Of a stretch of DNA of 64,000 nt, positions 17,176-25,779 are shown one piece after another. Origin of the DNA: Streptomyces sp. MST-110588. GTDB lineage: Bacteria > Actinomycetota > Actinomycetes > Streptomycetales > Streptomycetaceae. Every line of letters starts with the position of its first letter. Positions within the stretch are counted from its first letter, which is position 1. The position numbers were made by a program, and so were the translations under genes. The notes beneath the pieces are model-generated. The model was not told the DNA's origin and did not search any database. It saw nothing but the letters and a program-made list of their open reading frames with translations. Location of the stretch: positions 2,597,501 to 2,661,500 of the forward strand of contig NZ_CP074380.1 of NCBI RefSeq assembly GCF_022695595.1, read 5' to 3'.

Positions 17176-18036
17176 ATGAGCAGGCCGCCCACTCTCACTC
17201 TGCCCCCGTGCGCCCGCGCGTACCGACTCCGCACCGCGCGCGGCGAGTTCGCCATCCACGACGCGCGCCCCGAGCGCCCCCCGCTCGGCACCGCGCTGCT
17301 CGTGCCGGGTTTCACCGGCAGCAAGGAGGACTTCATCGGCCTCCTGGAACCGCTGGCCGCCGCCGGATTCCGTACGGTCGCGGTGGACGGCCGCGGGCAG
17401 CACGAGACGCCCGGGCCGCGCGAGGAGTCCGCCTACACCCAGGACGAGCTGGCGCGGGACGTGCTGGCACAGGCCCGGGCGATCGGCGGGTCCGGTCCGG
17501 TGCATCTGCTCGGGCACTCGCTCGGCGGTCTGCTGGTGCGCGCCGCCGTGCTCCTGGATCCGGCGCCCTTCCGTTCGCTGACGGTCCTCAGCTCCGGCCC
17601 CGCCGCCATCGTCAGCGCGCAGCAGGACCGCGTACGGGCGCTCATCGACGCGCTCGGCCGGGTGGACATGCAGACGGTGTGGGACGCCATGCGGCGGCTC
17701 GACCCGCCGGAGGCCGCGGACGCCACCACCCCGCCGGACGTCGCGGAGTTCCTGCACCGCCGCTGGATGAACACCGTGCCCGAGCAACTGGTCGCCGGCG
17801 GGCGGCAGATGATCGGGGAGCCGGACCGGGTCGCGGAGCTGGCCGCCGTACCGCTGCCCAAGCATGTGATCTCCGGGGCGTTCGACTACGCCTGGCCGGT
17901 GCCGCAGATGGACGAGATGGCCGAGCGGCTGTCCGCCCGCCGGACCGTCGTCCCGGGCACCGAGCACTCCCCCAACGCGGACCGCCCGGCCGAGACGGCG
18001 GCGGCCCTTGCGGCCTTCTGGCACGAGGTCGGCTAG
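17176..18036 (+). CDS. Alpha/beta hydrolase
   Basis: 286 aa from the ATG at 17176. Oxyanion-hole VPGFTGSKEDF, nucleophile GHSLGG (Ser), acid in SGAFDYAWP and His in PGTEHSPNAD. A monoacylglycerol lipase / haloperoxidase-like alpha/beta hydrolase without a signal peptide; substrate unknown. The ATG lies 7 nt after TAGCCT (17163-17168), so the mRNA is probably leaderless, and the longer in-frame start at 17104 is unlikely. It converges on the GNAT gene. Confidence 0.88.
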   Translation: MSRPPTLTLPPCARAYRLRTARGEFAIHDARPERPPLGTALLVPGFTGSKEDFIGLLEPLAAAGFRTVAVDGRGQHETPGPREESAYTQDELARDVLAQARAIGGSGPVHLLGHSLGGLLVRAAVLLDPAPFRSLTVLSSGPAAIVSAQQDRVRALIDALGRVDMQTVWDAMRRLDPPEAADATTPPDVAEFLHRRWMNTVPEQLVAGGRQMIGEPDRVAELAAVPLPKHVISGAFDYAWPVPQMDEMAERLSARRTVVPGTEHSPNADRPAETAAALAAFWHEVG

Positions 18037-18119
18037 CGAACGTCCCCGTGGAAACGCCCTCATAGGACCGCTGTAGGAACGCCCGGCGCACCGGGACGGT
18101 CGCCGTCAGCCGATCTCCG

Positions 18120-18656
18120 TCAGCCGACGCCGATCCGCCGGGCCAGCACCTGTCCCGGCCAGGTCTCGACCAGGAAGCGGTCGGTGGGGGCGAAACCGTT
18201 GCGCTCGTAGAACGCGACCAGTTCGCCTCCGCCGCCCGCCCAGCAGTCCACCCGCAGCAGTTCCACCCCGGCCCGCCGGGTCTCCTCGGCGGCATGGGCC
18301 AGCAGCGCCGCCCCGATGCCCCGGCCGGCGTACCGCCGGTGGGAGACCAGCAGCCGGACGTACCGCTCGGGTTCCCCGGCCACCGCGATCGGCATCTGCG
18401 GGCTGGGCCCGGAGTCCAGCACCAGCGCTCCGGCCGGTGTTCCGTCCAGCTCCGCGATGTAGGGGGTGTTCTCGGTCGTGTAGCGCTCGACCCGCGCCGC
18501 CCCGTCGGGCTTTTGCGAGAACGGGACGGTGCCCCACTGCTCGGTGTTGCCACGGGCGTTCATCCAGGCCACCGCGGAGTCGAGCATGTCCAAAATGACC
18601 GGTGCGTCGGCCGGGCTGCCCGGTCTGATCCGTATGCCGTCTGTGGTGTTGTTCAC
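18120..18656 (-). CDS. GNAT family N-acetyltransferase
   Basis: 178 aa. Acetyl-CoA-binding motif A is seen as VSHRRYAGRGIGAALLAHA (R-x-x-G-x-G/A). Motif B has FYERNGFAPTDRF. Substrate unknown. GTG start at 18656 lies 6 nt after TATGCT (18663-18668 on this strand), so a leaderless transcript is likely. Confidence 0.9.
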   Translation of the reverse strand: MNNTTDGIRIRPGSPADAPVILDMLDSAVAWMNARGNTEQWGTVPFSQKPDGAARVERYTTENTPYIAELDGTPAGALVLDSGPSPQMPIAVAGEPERYVRLLVSHRRYAGRGIGAALLAHAAEETRRAGVELLRVDCWAGGGGELVAFYERNGFAPTDRFLVETWPGQVLARRIGVG

Positions 18657-18668
18657 GGCGGCAGCATA
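18657..18668 (-). promoter_or_regulatory. Leaderless -10 box for the GNAT gene
   Basis: TATGCT at 18663-18668, 6 nt before the GTG, no Shine-Dalgarno. Same geometry as at 17163, 25195, 27049, 31116, 41980, 44914, 44935 and 60669. Confidence 0.5.
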
Positions 18669-18847
18669 GGCGGCGCCGAATCGGCCACCGCCGGCTCGGC
18701 CACCGCTGAAGCGGCCACCGCCGGGCCGGGCACTGCCGTACGGGCCCCGGCGACCCGCGCCCGTACGAAGACGGCGCCGGTGCCCGGACCCGGCCCTCCC
18801 AAGGGAGGAGGACGTCGCTGCGCAGCCCTCCTGAAAGAGGTCGCCGC

Positions 18848-19462
18848 TCACTCCCCGGAGAGGAAATCGGTGCCCAGCCCCCCGACGGAGTACTGGTCAT
18901 AGATGTCGAGCAGATCCTCGCCCTCCGGGAGTTCCAGCGTCTCGGTCTCCTGGCAGACGACGGCGGTGAGCGCCGTCAGCGCGCGCAGGGCGGGCCATTC
19001 CCCGGGCCCGGCGAAGACGGCCGGCGGCGAGTCCAGTACGGAACGCGCCACCCTCTCGGCTTCGGGCAGCAGACCGGCCGGTACGGTGCTCAGCGCGACG
19101 AGAACCCCTTGCTCCCGCGCACGGAACACCTCGGGGCGCGGGGACCGCGGGCATTCCCCGGCGGCCTGCGTCAGCGAGAGCCGGAGGGATTCGGCCGCCG
19201 CACGGCCGGGCTCGTCGTCTTCGAGGTGGACCATCCCCAGGGCCGGCACCGTCCGGCAGCCCCGCACCACCTCCCGGCGGGTGGCGGCGTCCGCCCCGAG
19301 CCAGGAGGCGGGGACACCGGTCCGTACGAAGCAGGCCGCCGCCGTCTCCTCCGCCCGCGTCGCGTCGGCACCGTCGACGGCGAGCAGGGTCAGCCGCGGG
19401 TGCGGACCGGTCCGGCTCCAGTGGAGCAGCCACAGCGTCGGGGGAGGAGTCACGGAGGTCAC
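18848..19462 (-). CDS. Unrecognised cytoplasmic protein coupled to a secreted protein
   Basis: 204 aa, no signal peptide or membrane segment. I do not recognise a family. Features: hydrophobic N-terminal strand LWLLHWSR, a central region rich in Ala and Glu, and an acidic C-terminus (LELPEGEDLLDIYDQYSVGGLG). The GTG start overlaps the stop of the upstream secreted-protein gene as GTGA, so the two are translated together and probably act in one process. Confidence 0.65.
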   Translation of the reverse strand: MTSVTPPPTLWLLHWSRTGPHPRLTLLAVDGADATRAEETAAACFVRTGVPASWLGADAATRREVVRGCRTVPALGMVHLEDDEPGRAAAESLRLSLTQAAGECPRSPRPEVFRAREQGVLVALSTVPAGLLPEAERVARSVLDSPPAVFAGPGEWPALRALTALTAVVCQETETLELPEGEDLLDIYDQYSVGGLGTDFLSGE

Positions 19463-19917
19463 TTCACACACAGCTCCTTCTGGTGCTTGAGGTATTCGGT
19501 GTTGAAGTTGTACACGTCCGAGGTGATCTTCTTGGAGCCGCCCGCGATCATGAACTCACCGACCGCCTTGTAGTGGTGGCACGCCCCGTGCGGCGCCCAG
19601 TTGGCCACGGCGCGGGCCTTGGCCTGGTTCGTACCGCTCTTGTAGCCGGTGCTGCCGATCTTCTCCCATCCCCACCAGCGGGAACGGTAGAGGCTCACAC
19701 GAATGGAGTACTTGGGCACCCGCGTCTTGCACTTGAGGTCGGCGTGGACGTTGACCACGTGCGGGTTGGTGTGCGACTTGTGCGGACGGTCCACCGTGGC
19801 GCCGCAGCCCCAGGGGTTGGCACCGACGGCCTCCGCCGTGCCGGCGCCGAGCACAAGCTGTGCCGCGCAGACCGCCACCACCGCGGCCCCGGCGGCTATT
19901 CGTCGTGTTGCGGGCAT
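19459..19917 (-). CDS. Small secreted protein
   Basis: 152 aa with a clear Sec signal peptide (RR, then a hydrophobic stretch ending GTAEA, cleavage near residue 30). The mature part is basic with four Cys (GCGAT, LKCKT, ACHHY and CVK at the end) that could form two disulfides, and contains THNPHVVNVHADLKC and IRVSLYRSRWWG. This resembles a widespread family of Streptomyces secreted hypotheticals with a beta-sandwich-like NPH..V.V..KC pattern. A very good Shine-Dalgarno (AGGAGG) precedes the ATG. Function unknown. Confidence 0.75.
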   Translation of the reverse strand: MPATRRIAAGAAVVAVCAAQLVLGAGTAEAVGANPWGCGATVDRPHKSHTNPHVVNVHADLKCKTRVPKYSIRVSLYRSRWWGWEKIGSTGYKSGTNQAKARAVANWAPHGACHHYKAVGEFMIAGGSKKITSDVYNFNTEYLKHQKELCVK

Positions 19918-20120
19918 CTTTCCTCCTGAAATGTCGTACGTGTCCCCCTGGCCATGACCGTAAGGGCGAGCGGCGGCCGACGGGTCCCGGCGACGGCCGC
20001 GGCGCAGCGCCCCACAGCACGCCGGAGCAGGCTAGAAAGGGCCGGAGCAGCACATCAGAGCAGGTCAGAGCAGGTCAAGGCGCTTCGGGACGACCGCCGG
20101 GCGTGACCGGCCGACGGCTC

Positions 20121-21050
20121 TCAGTACTGCGCCCGTACGTGTTCCCAGAAGCCGTCGCGCAGCGCGCGGCGCAGGTCGGCGTGGCCGCGCAGCGAGTGGC
20201 GCAGCAGGGCCTCCGCCGCCGTCAGCAGTTCCTGGTCGACGGTGCCCGGCAGATAGGGGTGACCGGGCAGCAGGTCGGCCACCCACTCCCGGCCGCGCTC
20301 GGCCAGCCACTGGGCCGCGACCCGGGCGCCGACGAAGCGCACCTCCTCGCGGGCGGGCACCGGTCCGCCGTCGGCCGCGGCCGGGTCCACCGCGTCGAAC
20401 GCGGCGCGCCGGCTCACGTACGGCTTGCAGAACTCCAGGTCGAACGTGCGCTGGCTGTCGACCTCCCACAGCAGCGGCTCGGCCTGGTTGCGGCCACCGA
20501 GCGCCTCGATGCCCCACAGGTGCACCCGGGCGCCGTAGCCCTGCGCGGCCTCCACCGCCGAGACCAGGTCCTCGTCCCCGCCGATGAGGACGGCGTCGCT
20601 GATCGCCCGGTGCCGGGCCAGCGACTCCAGGTCCGAGCGGATCAGGGAGTCGACGCCCTTCTGCTGGTTGTTGGCGTTGAGGTTGCCGAGTCTGACCTTG
20701 ACGTCGGGCAGTTCGGCGACGCGCTGCTGCTCGGCGGTGTGGATGCGCCGGCGGGCTCCGTCGTACCAGTAGACGCGCAGCAGTCTGCTGTCCGGGAAGA
20801 GGGTGCGCGCCTTGTCGATGAACGCCTCGATGAGCCCTTCGGCGTCCAGTTCGAAGGCCCGGCGGTCCTCCGTGCCGGCGACCAGCCGGCCGGCCGCGGC
20901 GTAGACGTAGCCCGCGTCCACGAAGGCCGCGTGGGTGGAAGGGGTGGTGGCGACCTCGGCGAGCACGCGGGTGAGCAGTTCGTTGGTCCGTTCGATGCCG
21001 GCGACTACGGCGGCGAGGTCGGTGAGGCCCGTGGGCTGGACGTCGTTCAT
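20121..21050 (-). CDS. NYN domain protein (PIN-like nuclease fold)
   Basis: 309 aa from the ATG at 21050 (GGAG 6 nt upstream). The NYN domain spans about residues 40-210: AAFVDAGYVYAAAG (first Asp), a middle YWYDGARRR, KGVDSLIRSDLESLA and GGDEDLVSAVEAAQGYG, giving the conserved Asp set of a metal-dependent PIN-like ribonuclease. The C-terminal ~100 residues are helical. Probably processes or degrades RNA; target unknown. Divergent from a 50-aa peptide gene. Confidence 0.88.
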   Translation of the reverse strand: MNDVQPTGLTDLAAVVAGIERTNELLTRVLAEVATTPSTHAAFVDAGYVYAAAGRLVAGTEDRRAFELDAEGLIEAFIDKARTLFPDSRLLRVYWYDGARRRIHTAEQQRVAELPDVKVRLGNLNANNQQKGVDSLIRSDLESLARHRAISDAVLIGGDEDLVSAVEAAQGYGARVHLWGIEALGGRNQAEPLLWEVDSQRTFDLEFCKPYVSRRAAFDAVDPAAADGGPVPAREEVRFVGARVAAQWLAERGREWVADLLPGHPYLPGTVDQELLTAAEALLRHSLRGHADLRRALRDGFWEHVRAQY

Positions 21051-21337
21051 ACGGGCTCCATTGTCCGGGCGGGCACTCGGCCGGCACAACCGGTCCCGCC
21101 GCGAGGACGGGGGGCTCAGGGTTGAAGGGCCTGGAGTGAGGGAGCGCGCGAGCGCGCGGCGGGCCGGTCCAGGTGTCTGCGCTCAGCAGTACTTAGACGG
21201 CCGAAAAATTTCTTTAGCGTAGGGAATGATTGCAGTCAGCATGTCGTTGTACCCATCAGGAACGCCTGGCAGAGAGGCCACGCGCGCCGCAACCATCACA
21301 AAGTTCTCCAATGGAGGATCAGACGAAGGGAGAAGCC

Positions 21338-21490
21338 ATGCGCTTCGAGATCATGCGACTGGACGATGTCGACGGCACCGCCGTGGACAGCACGGTCGTG
21401 GACGCCGCCTCCGTCAAGCAGATCGTGCAGCAGGCCGCAGCGGTCGGCCAGCGCATCTACATCCGCCCGGCCGATACCGCGGCCCGCTAG
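21338..21490 (+). CDS. Conserved 50-residue protein
   Basis: 50 aa, ATG with AAGGGAGAAG upstream. The sequence MRFEIMRLDDVDG, VDSTVVDAASV and RIYIRPADT reads as a compact beta-alpha-beta mini-domain. I recall near-identical short hypotheticals in streptomycetes but no function. Its promoter region is unusually AT-rich for the genome (around 21205-21235). A strong terminator follows. Confidence 0.7.
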   Translation: MRFEIMRLDDVDGTAVDSTVVDAASVKQIVQQAAAVGQRIYIRPADTAAR

Positions 21491-21541
21491 GTCCGCCGGG
21501 CCCGGCCCTGCCGCGGGCCGTCGGGCCCGCCCTTGAACGCG

Positions 21542-21596
21542 AAGCGCCCCCGCGCCGCACCGGAGTCACGGACTCCAGTGCCGTACGGGGGCGCTT
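21542..21596 (+). terminator. Imperfect long hairpin terminator
   Basis: AAGCGCCCCCG at 21542-21552 pairs with 21586-21596; the inner part (GGAGTC / GACTCC) pairs again. It serves the 50-aa gene and possibly the convergent marC-like gene. Confidence 0.75.
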
Positions 21597-21691
21597 GGCG
21601 CATATGCGGCCAGTACCGGCACCGGTGTCGGAGCCGGAGCCGGTATAAGCACGGGTACGGGTACGAGCTGTACGGGTACGGGCCGTACGGG

Positions 21692-22297
21692 TCAGGACGC
21701 GTGGACGACCTGGGTGATCCCGTTGATGATCTGTTGCACCGCCAGCGCGGAGAGCATCATGCCCGCCAGCCGCGTCACCAGCACCACTCCGCCGTCCTTG
21801 ATCACCCGGATGATCACCAGCGAGAAGCGCATCACCAGCCACAGCACCACGTGTATCGCGGCGATCGCCGTCCACACCGAAAGCTGGTCACCGAGGCCGT
21901 GCGCGTGCTGCACGGCCAGGATCACCGAGACGATCGCGCCGGGGCCCGCCAGCAGCGGCATGCCCAGCGGCACCAGCGCCACGTTGACGTCCTTGGTCTG
22001 CGTCGGCTCCTCCGACTTGCCGGTCAGCAGGTCCAGGGCGACCAGCAGGAGCAGCAGTCCGCCCGCGATCATCAGCGCCGGCGTGGAGATGTGCAGATAG
22101 TCCAGGATCTGCCGGCCGCAGATGCCGAAGACGGCGATGACGCAGAAGGCGACGAGGGCGGCCTGACCGGCCATCTTGCGCTGCACCTTGGCGGCGCGGC
22201 CGGAGGTCAGCGCGAGGAAGATCGGGGTGATCCCCGGGGGATCCATGATCACGAAAAGCGTGAGGAAGAGGGAGCCGAAGACAGCGAAGTCGAACAC
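21692..22297 (-). CDS. MarC family integral membrane protein (UPF0056)
   Basis: 201 aa, six membrane segments, with the family hallmarks VFGSLFLTLFVIMDPPGITP near the N-terminus and PLGMPLLAGPGAIVSVIL in the fourth segment. Likely an inner-membrane transporter-like protein of unknown substrate. GTG at 22297, AAGG about 9 nt upstream. Open frame continues upstream but lacks family sequence. Confidence 0.9.
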   Translation of the reverse strand: MFDFAVFGSLFLTLFVIMDPPGITPIFLALTSGRAAKVQRKMAGQAALVAFCVIAVFGICGRQILDYLHISTPALMIAGGLLLLLVALDLLTGKSEEPTQTKDVNVALVPLGMPLLAGPGAIVSVILAVQHAHGLGDQLSVWTAIAAIHVVLWLVMRFSLVIIRVIKDGGVVLVTRLAGMMLSALAVQQIINGITQVVHAS

Positions 22298-22574
22298 GGT
22301 GATGGCCTTGCCGAGTGGTGCGGGTGGAGAAGGTGGATGAAGTCGAGGGAGAGGAGGAAGGGAGTGAAGAGGGGCGGGGTAGGGAAGGAGAGGGGGGACG
22401 AGGGCAGGCGAGGACGGGGGAAGACACGGACGGCCGGGCGCGGGTGTGCGGGTTCGCGCGGCTCGGGCGTACGTCATCGGGCTGTACGGACCCGAAGGGG
22501 GAACGCGAGGACACGCGGAAGCGGCGGTACCGAAGGCGGTACGGCCACCGGCTGCGCCGAGGCGACCGGGCCGG

Positions 22575-23492
22575 TCAGCCGCCCGCGCCGGGAACGGGGA
22601 AGGCGCCGGTGGCACGGCGCACGATCTCGCCGTATATCTCCGGGTCGGTGGTGTATTCACCGAGCCGGCAGGTCTTGCGGCTGCCGTGGTAGTCGCTGGA
22701 GCCGGTGGTCAGCAGGTCCAGGTCGGCGGCGAGCGCGCGCAGCCGGGCGCGGGCCGGCCCGTCGTGGTCCATGTGATCGGTCTCGACACCGTCGAGTCCG
22801 GCGGCGGCCAGCTCGGCCAGCGCGCTCTCGGGCACGCACCGGCCGCGCTTGCGCGCCAGCGGGTGCGCGAGGACGGTGACCCCGCCGGCGGCCTTGACCA
22901 GCCGGATGGCGTCGAAGGGGTCCAGCTCGTGCTTGCTCACGTACGCCCGGCCGTCGTTGCCGAGCCACTGGGCGGTGAAGGCGTCCGAGACGGTCGGTAC
23001 GACGCCGAGGTCGACCAGGGCGGTGGCGATGTGCGGTCGCCCGACGGCGCCGTCGCCCGCGATCCGCGCCACCTGCTCCCAGGTGATGGGCACGCCCAGC
23101 TCGCGCAGTTTGGTGACCATGGCCTGGGCACGGGGCACCCGGTCGTCCCGTACGAGTTCCCGCTCGCGCGCGAGGTCGGGCTCGCGCGGGTCGAACAGGT
23201 ACGCCAGCAGGTGGAGGCCGATTCCGTCGTCGTCGCCCGCTGCGGGCGTCGCGTCGCTCGCCGCACCGCTCGCCCCGGACACCGCCGGACGCAGCCGGCA
23301 GGACAGTTCGGCGCCGGTGACCAGCGTCAGCCCCGGCGGCAGTGCGGCCATCGCCTCGGCGTGGCCGCCGACCGTGTCGTGATCGGTCAGCGCGACCACG
23401 TCCAGCCCTTGGGCCGCGGCGTTACGGACCAGTTCGGCGGGGGTGTCCGTACCGTCCGACGCGGTGGAGTGGGTGTGCAGATCGATGCGCAC
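22575..23492 (-). CDS. PHP-domain phosphoesterase
   Basis: 305 aa PHP domain: metal ligands DLHTHSTASDGT (His6, His8), LTDHDTVGG, a Glu in TGAELSC, later VLAHPLARKRG and TGSSDYHG near the C-terminus. Closest in type to the 3',5'-nucleoside bisphosphate phosphatase / TrpH group that hydrolyses phosphate esters of nucleotides. A 20-residue Gly/Ala/Asp insertion lies near residues 70-90. GTG start with TGGAG 10 nt upstream. No partner gene is evident. Confidence 0.9.
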   Translation of the reverse strand: MRIDLHTHSTASDGTDTPAELVRNAAAQGLDVVALTDHDTVGGHAEAMAALPPGLTLVTGAELSCRLRPAVSGASGAASDATPAAGDDDGIGLHLLAYLFDPREPDLARERELVRDDRVPRAQAMVTKLRELGVPITWEQVARIAGDGAVGRPHIATALVDLGVVPTVSDAFTAQWLGNDGRAYVSKHELDPFDAIRLVKAAGGVTVLAHPLARKRGRCVPESALAELAAAGLDGVETDHMDHDGPARARLRALAADLDLLTTGSSDYHGSRKTCRLGEYTTDPEIYGEIVRRATGAFPVPGAGG

Positions 23493-23701
23493 GACGCTGA
23501 CTCCATACTGCTCGCGGATGCGGACGGGGGACGTCAGCAGGATACCGGCCGCTCGAACATGCTCCCGTCAGCCACATGTGCACCGGTCGCCCCATGCGCA
23601 CCATCGGCGCGGCGTGCTCCACCCAAGGGCATGCTCCGTCCCACGGGGTACCCAGGACGCGGGTCACGCCGAGGACGACGACACGCACAAGACAGAAGCC
23701 G

Positions 23702-23737
23702 CTCGAAAGACTCGAAGGACTCGAAGGACTCGAAAGA
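23702..23737. repeat. 9-bp tandem repeat, four copies
   Basis: CTCGAAAGA / CTCGAAGGA / CTCGAAGGA / CTCGAAAGA in tandem, immediately downstream of the DUF6758 stop and upstream of the PHP gene. Confidence 0.85.
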
Positions 23738-23749
23738 AAAGAGAAGCCG

Positions 23750-24388
23750 CTAGGACAGAATGCGCGGTGACAGCGCTCCGCACGGCAGCAGATCCACTTC
23801 GGCGCCCGCGTCCCGCAGGTCGGTCAGCACCATCTCGTCGTACATCAGCAGCCCGGACTCCGCCGGCCACACCACCGCCCACAGCCACAGCCCACGCGCC
23901 TCCCCCGCGAAGACGGCGCGGTCCTCGGGGGCGCCCTGGACGTGCCACAGCGGTGTCGGGCGGCCGGCGGCCAGCACTTTTGTGTGCGGCGGCCGGTCCA
24001 CGCACATCTTCGGGCCGGGGTCGGGGCCGTCGATCCCCGCGTAGCGCGCGCCGAGGCCGACCCCCAATTCCTCGGCGACCAGCAGCAGTTCCCCGGGGCC
24101 GCCGAGCGGGCCGGGGCCCGAGCAGGCCACCGCCGTGGCCCGGCCGCCGCTGCGGTCGTCGCCCGCGCAGGCCACGCCCGTGAACAGCCAGCCGACCGGC
24201 AGCGGCCACGGCATCCAGACAGGGACCCGGGCGCGGTTCGCGACGACGGCGAGCGCTTCGACGCTCGGCGGGACGACCGGCTGCAGGGGGTGCACCGTGC
24301 CGTGCACTCCGCACTGCCAGGAGTCGGCAAAGAGACCGGGCGCCCGCACCCGGCCACCGCACTTCGGGCAACTGGGTTCGCCCCTCAT
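23750..24388 (-). CDS. DUF6758-type zinc-ribbon protein
   Basis: 212 aa. An N-terminal zinc ribbon (CPKCGG near residue 7 with a later Cys-x-x-His at WQCGVHG) is followed by an alpha/beta domain with PVWMPWPLPVGWLFTGVA and FAGEARGLWLWAVVWP, as in the conserved streptomycete DUF6758 proteins. Function unknown. ATG at 24388 chosen over the TTG at 24397 because family members start MRGEPSCPKC. Confidence 0.8.
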   Translation of the reverse strand: MRGEPSCPKCGGRVRAPGLFADSWQCGVHGTVHPLQPVVPPSVEALAVVANRARVPVWMPWPLPVGWLFTGVACAGDDRSGGRATAVACSGPGPLGGPGELLLVAEELGVGLGARYAGIDGPDPGPKMCVDRPPHTKVLAAGRPTPLWHVQGAPEDRAVFAGEARGLWLWAVVWPAESGLLMYDEMVLTDLRDAGAEVDLLPCGALSPRILS

Positions 24389-24481
24389 AAGGCCCAACGG
24401 TCCTCCAGGCCCGGCGTCGCGTCAAGGACGATCACCCGTCCGGGGTGCCGTCCGCCGCACGCCGGGAAGGGCGCGCACGGC

Positions 24482-25188
24482 CTACGTCAGCGTGACGCCC
24501 GTACGCAGCGGGTCGCGCAGATCCGTACCCTGCTGGAGCCAGCGCTCCTGGAGCGCCGCGGCGCCGTGGACGCGCTTCCAGGCGGCCTCGTTCGGCGTCA
24601 TCGGCAGCAGCGGCAGGAAGCGGACCGGGTCCATCGGCTCGTCGAGTACGAGGTCCTCGATCAGGCCGCCGGGCTCGGCGACCAGCACGGAGGTGAAGGG
24701 CGCCCCCGGCCACAGCGGCTCGCCCAGGTCCAGCGAGGCACCCGGCGCGACGACCAGCCCCTCCACCTGGGGCGAGGACGCCAGGACGGCCAGCGGCCGG
24801 AGCGCCTTGTCGGTGTCCGCCCGGCCGGCACGCAGGGTCAGGACGAGTTCCGCGCGCGGGCCGCGCAGCGGGTCGGCCACGACGACGGACAGCGGGGACG
24901 CGAAGGGGCCCGCGGCGCCGCCCGGGCCGGGGCGGCACCGGCCGGGTCCGTCATGGGCCGGGCCGACATGCCGAGCGTGGCGTAGCGCACGATGCCACCG
25001 TCGGTACCCGGCCGCTCCCCCGGCCGCCCGCCGGGCCCCGCCTCGGCCTCGGCGCCGGCACCGCCCGCGGTTTCCCAGCGCAGCACCTCGATGCGGTCGG
25101 TGCCGAGGAAGGTGACCGCGGCGCGCGCGTCCGGTGCTCCCAGGGTCGTCCGCAGCCTGGCCTCGACCAGCTCAAGAACGTCAGACAT
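24482..25188 (-). CDS. Suppressor-of-fused (SUFU) domain protein, apparent frameshift
   Basis: The N-terminus (MSDVLELVEARLRTTLG, FLGTDRIEVLRW, RYATLGMSARPM) and the C-terminal half (ADPLRGPRAELVL, SPQVEGLVVAPGASLDLGEP, LLPMTPNEAAWKRVHGA) are both clearly SUFU-domain, but they lie in different frames. The total of 707 nt is one short of a multiple of three. The switch falls in a GC run between about 24905 and 24955. An insertion-rich Gly/Glu/Pro loop lies just before. ATG at 25188, 6 nt after TATGCT: leaderless. Function of bacterial SUFU proteins is unclear; some are toxin immunity-like. Confidence 0.78.
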
Positions 25189-25779
25189 GCCGCGAGCATA
25201 AGGCCGGGCCGTCCCGGCCCTTCGCGCGCGGCGGCTCCCGTACGCATCGCGCGACGGCCCACCGCCCCACCGTAGGAGTGAAGCGGAACGCCGCAGAACG
25301 AGGCAGCGTTCGTATGGAACGGGCAAAGCGGCGCCGTAACGGTTCTGTCGGCTGATAGCCTTGCCGTCTGGTCAGGGAATGACGTCGTCCCCCAGCGGGG
25401 ACCGGCCGGAGGAGGTGGGGCTGCGGTGGATCCAAGTCGACCGTGCAGTACCGACAGTTCTCCTGTCATCCCGCTCGCGTGACGACCCCCTTGATCTAGC
25501 GATCTCGGCCCAGGAACTCTCTTGATCCAAGGGCTTCCGTACCCCGCCGCCTCGCGGTGAAACCCGGGAAGTGTCCTCGCGTCGACAGCAGATGACGGTA
25601 GAGCGCCTTCGTCTCTTTGTTCCGTGTTTTCTGCGTGTTCTGCGAACTGCCGCCGGTGCCCCCGCACGGAGCGCCGCCCGCTTTGCGGACGTACGGCCGA
25701 CGACGCTGCGTACGTCCACGTTCCGGGCAGCGTTTCCCCGCGCCCGCAGACCGGCGGCCGGCCCGTGAAGGAGCCTGCC
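25189..25779. other. Divergent intergenic region of corA and the SUFU gene
   Basis: 591 nt with no coding gene I can support. It includes the leaderless -10 for the SUFU gene, several ATGGAACG/GGATCCAAG-like words, and AT-richer segments at 25600-25640 (TTTGTTCCGTGTTTTC) suited to a corA promoter. I looked for an M-box-like Mg riboswitch and do not see one. Confidence 0.4.

Noticed and set aside
15400..18063. An 887-codon minus-strand frame across the helicase tail and the hydrolase
   Set aside because: Mirrors the KPRRTRK repeats of the real gene; no start signal and it spans a terminator.
25189..25779. Mg2+ riboswitch upstream of corA
   Set aside because: I could not identify conserved M-box or ykoK pairing elements; only promoter-like sequence is visible.
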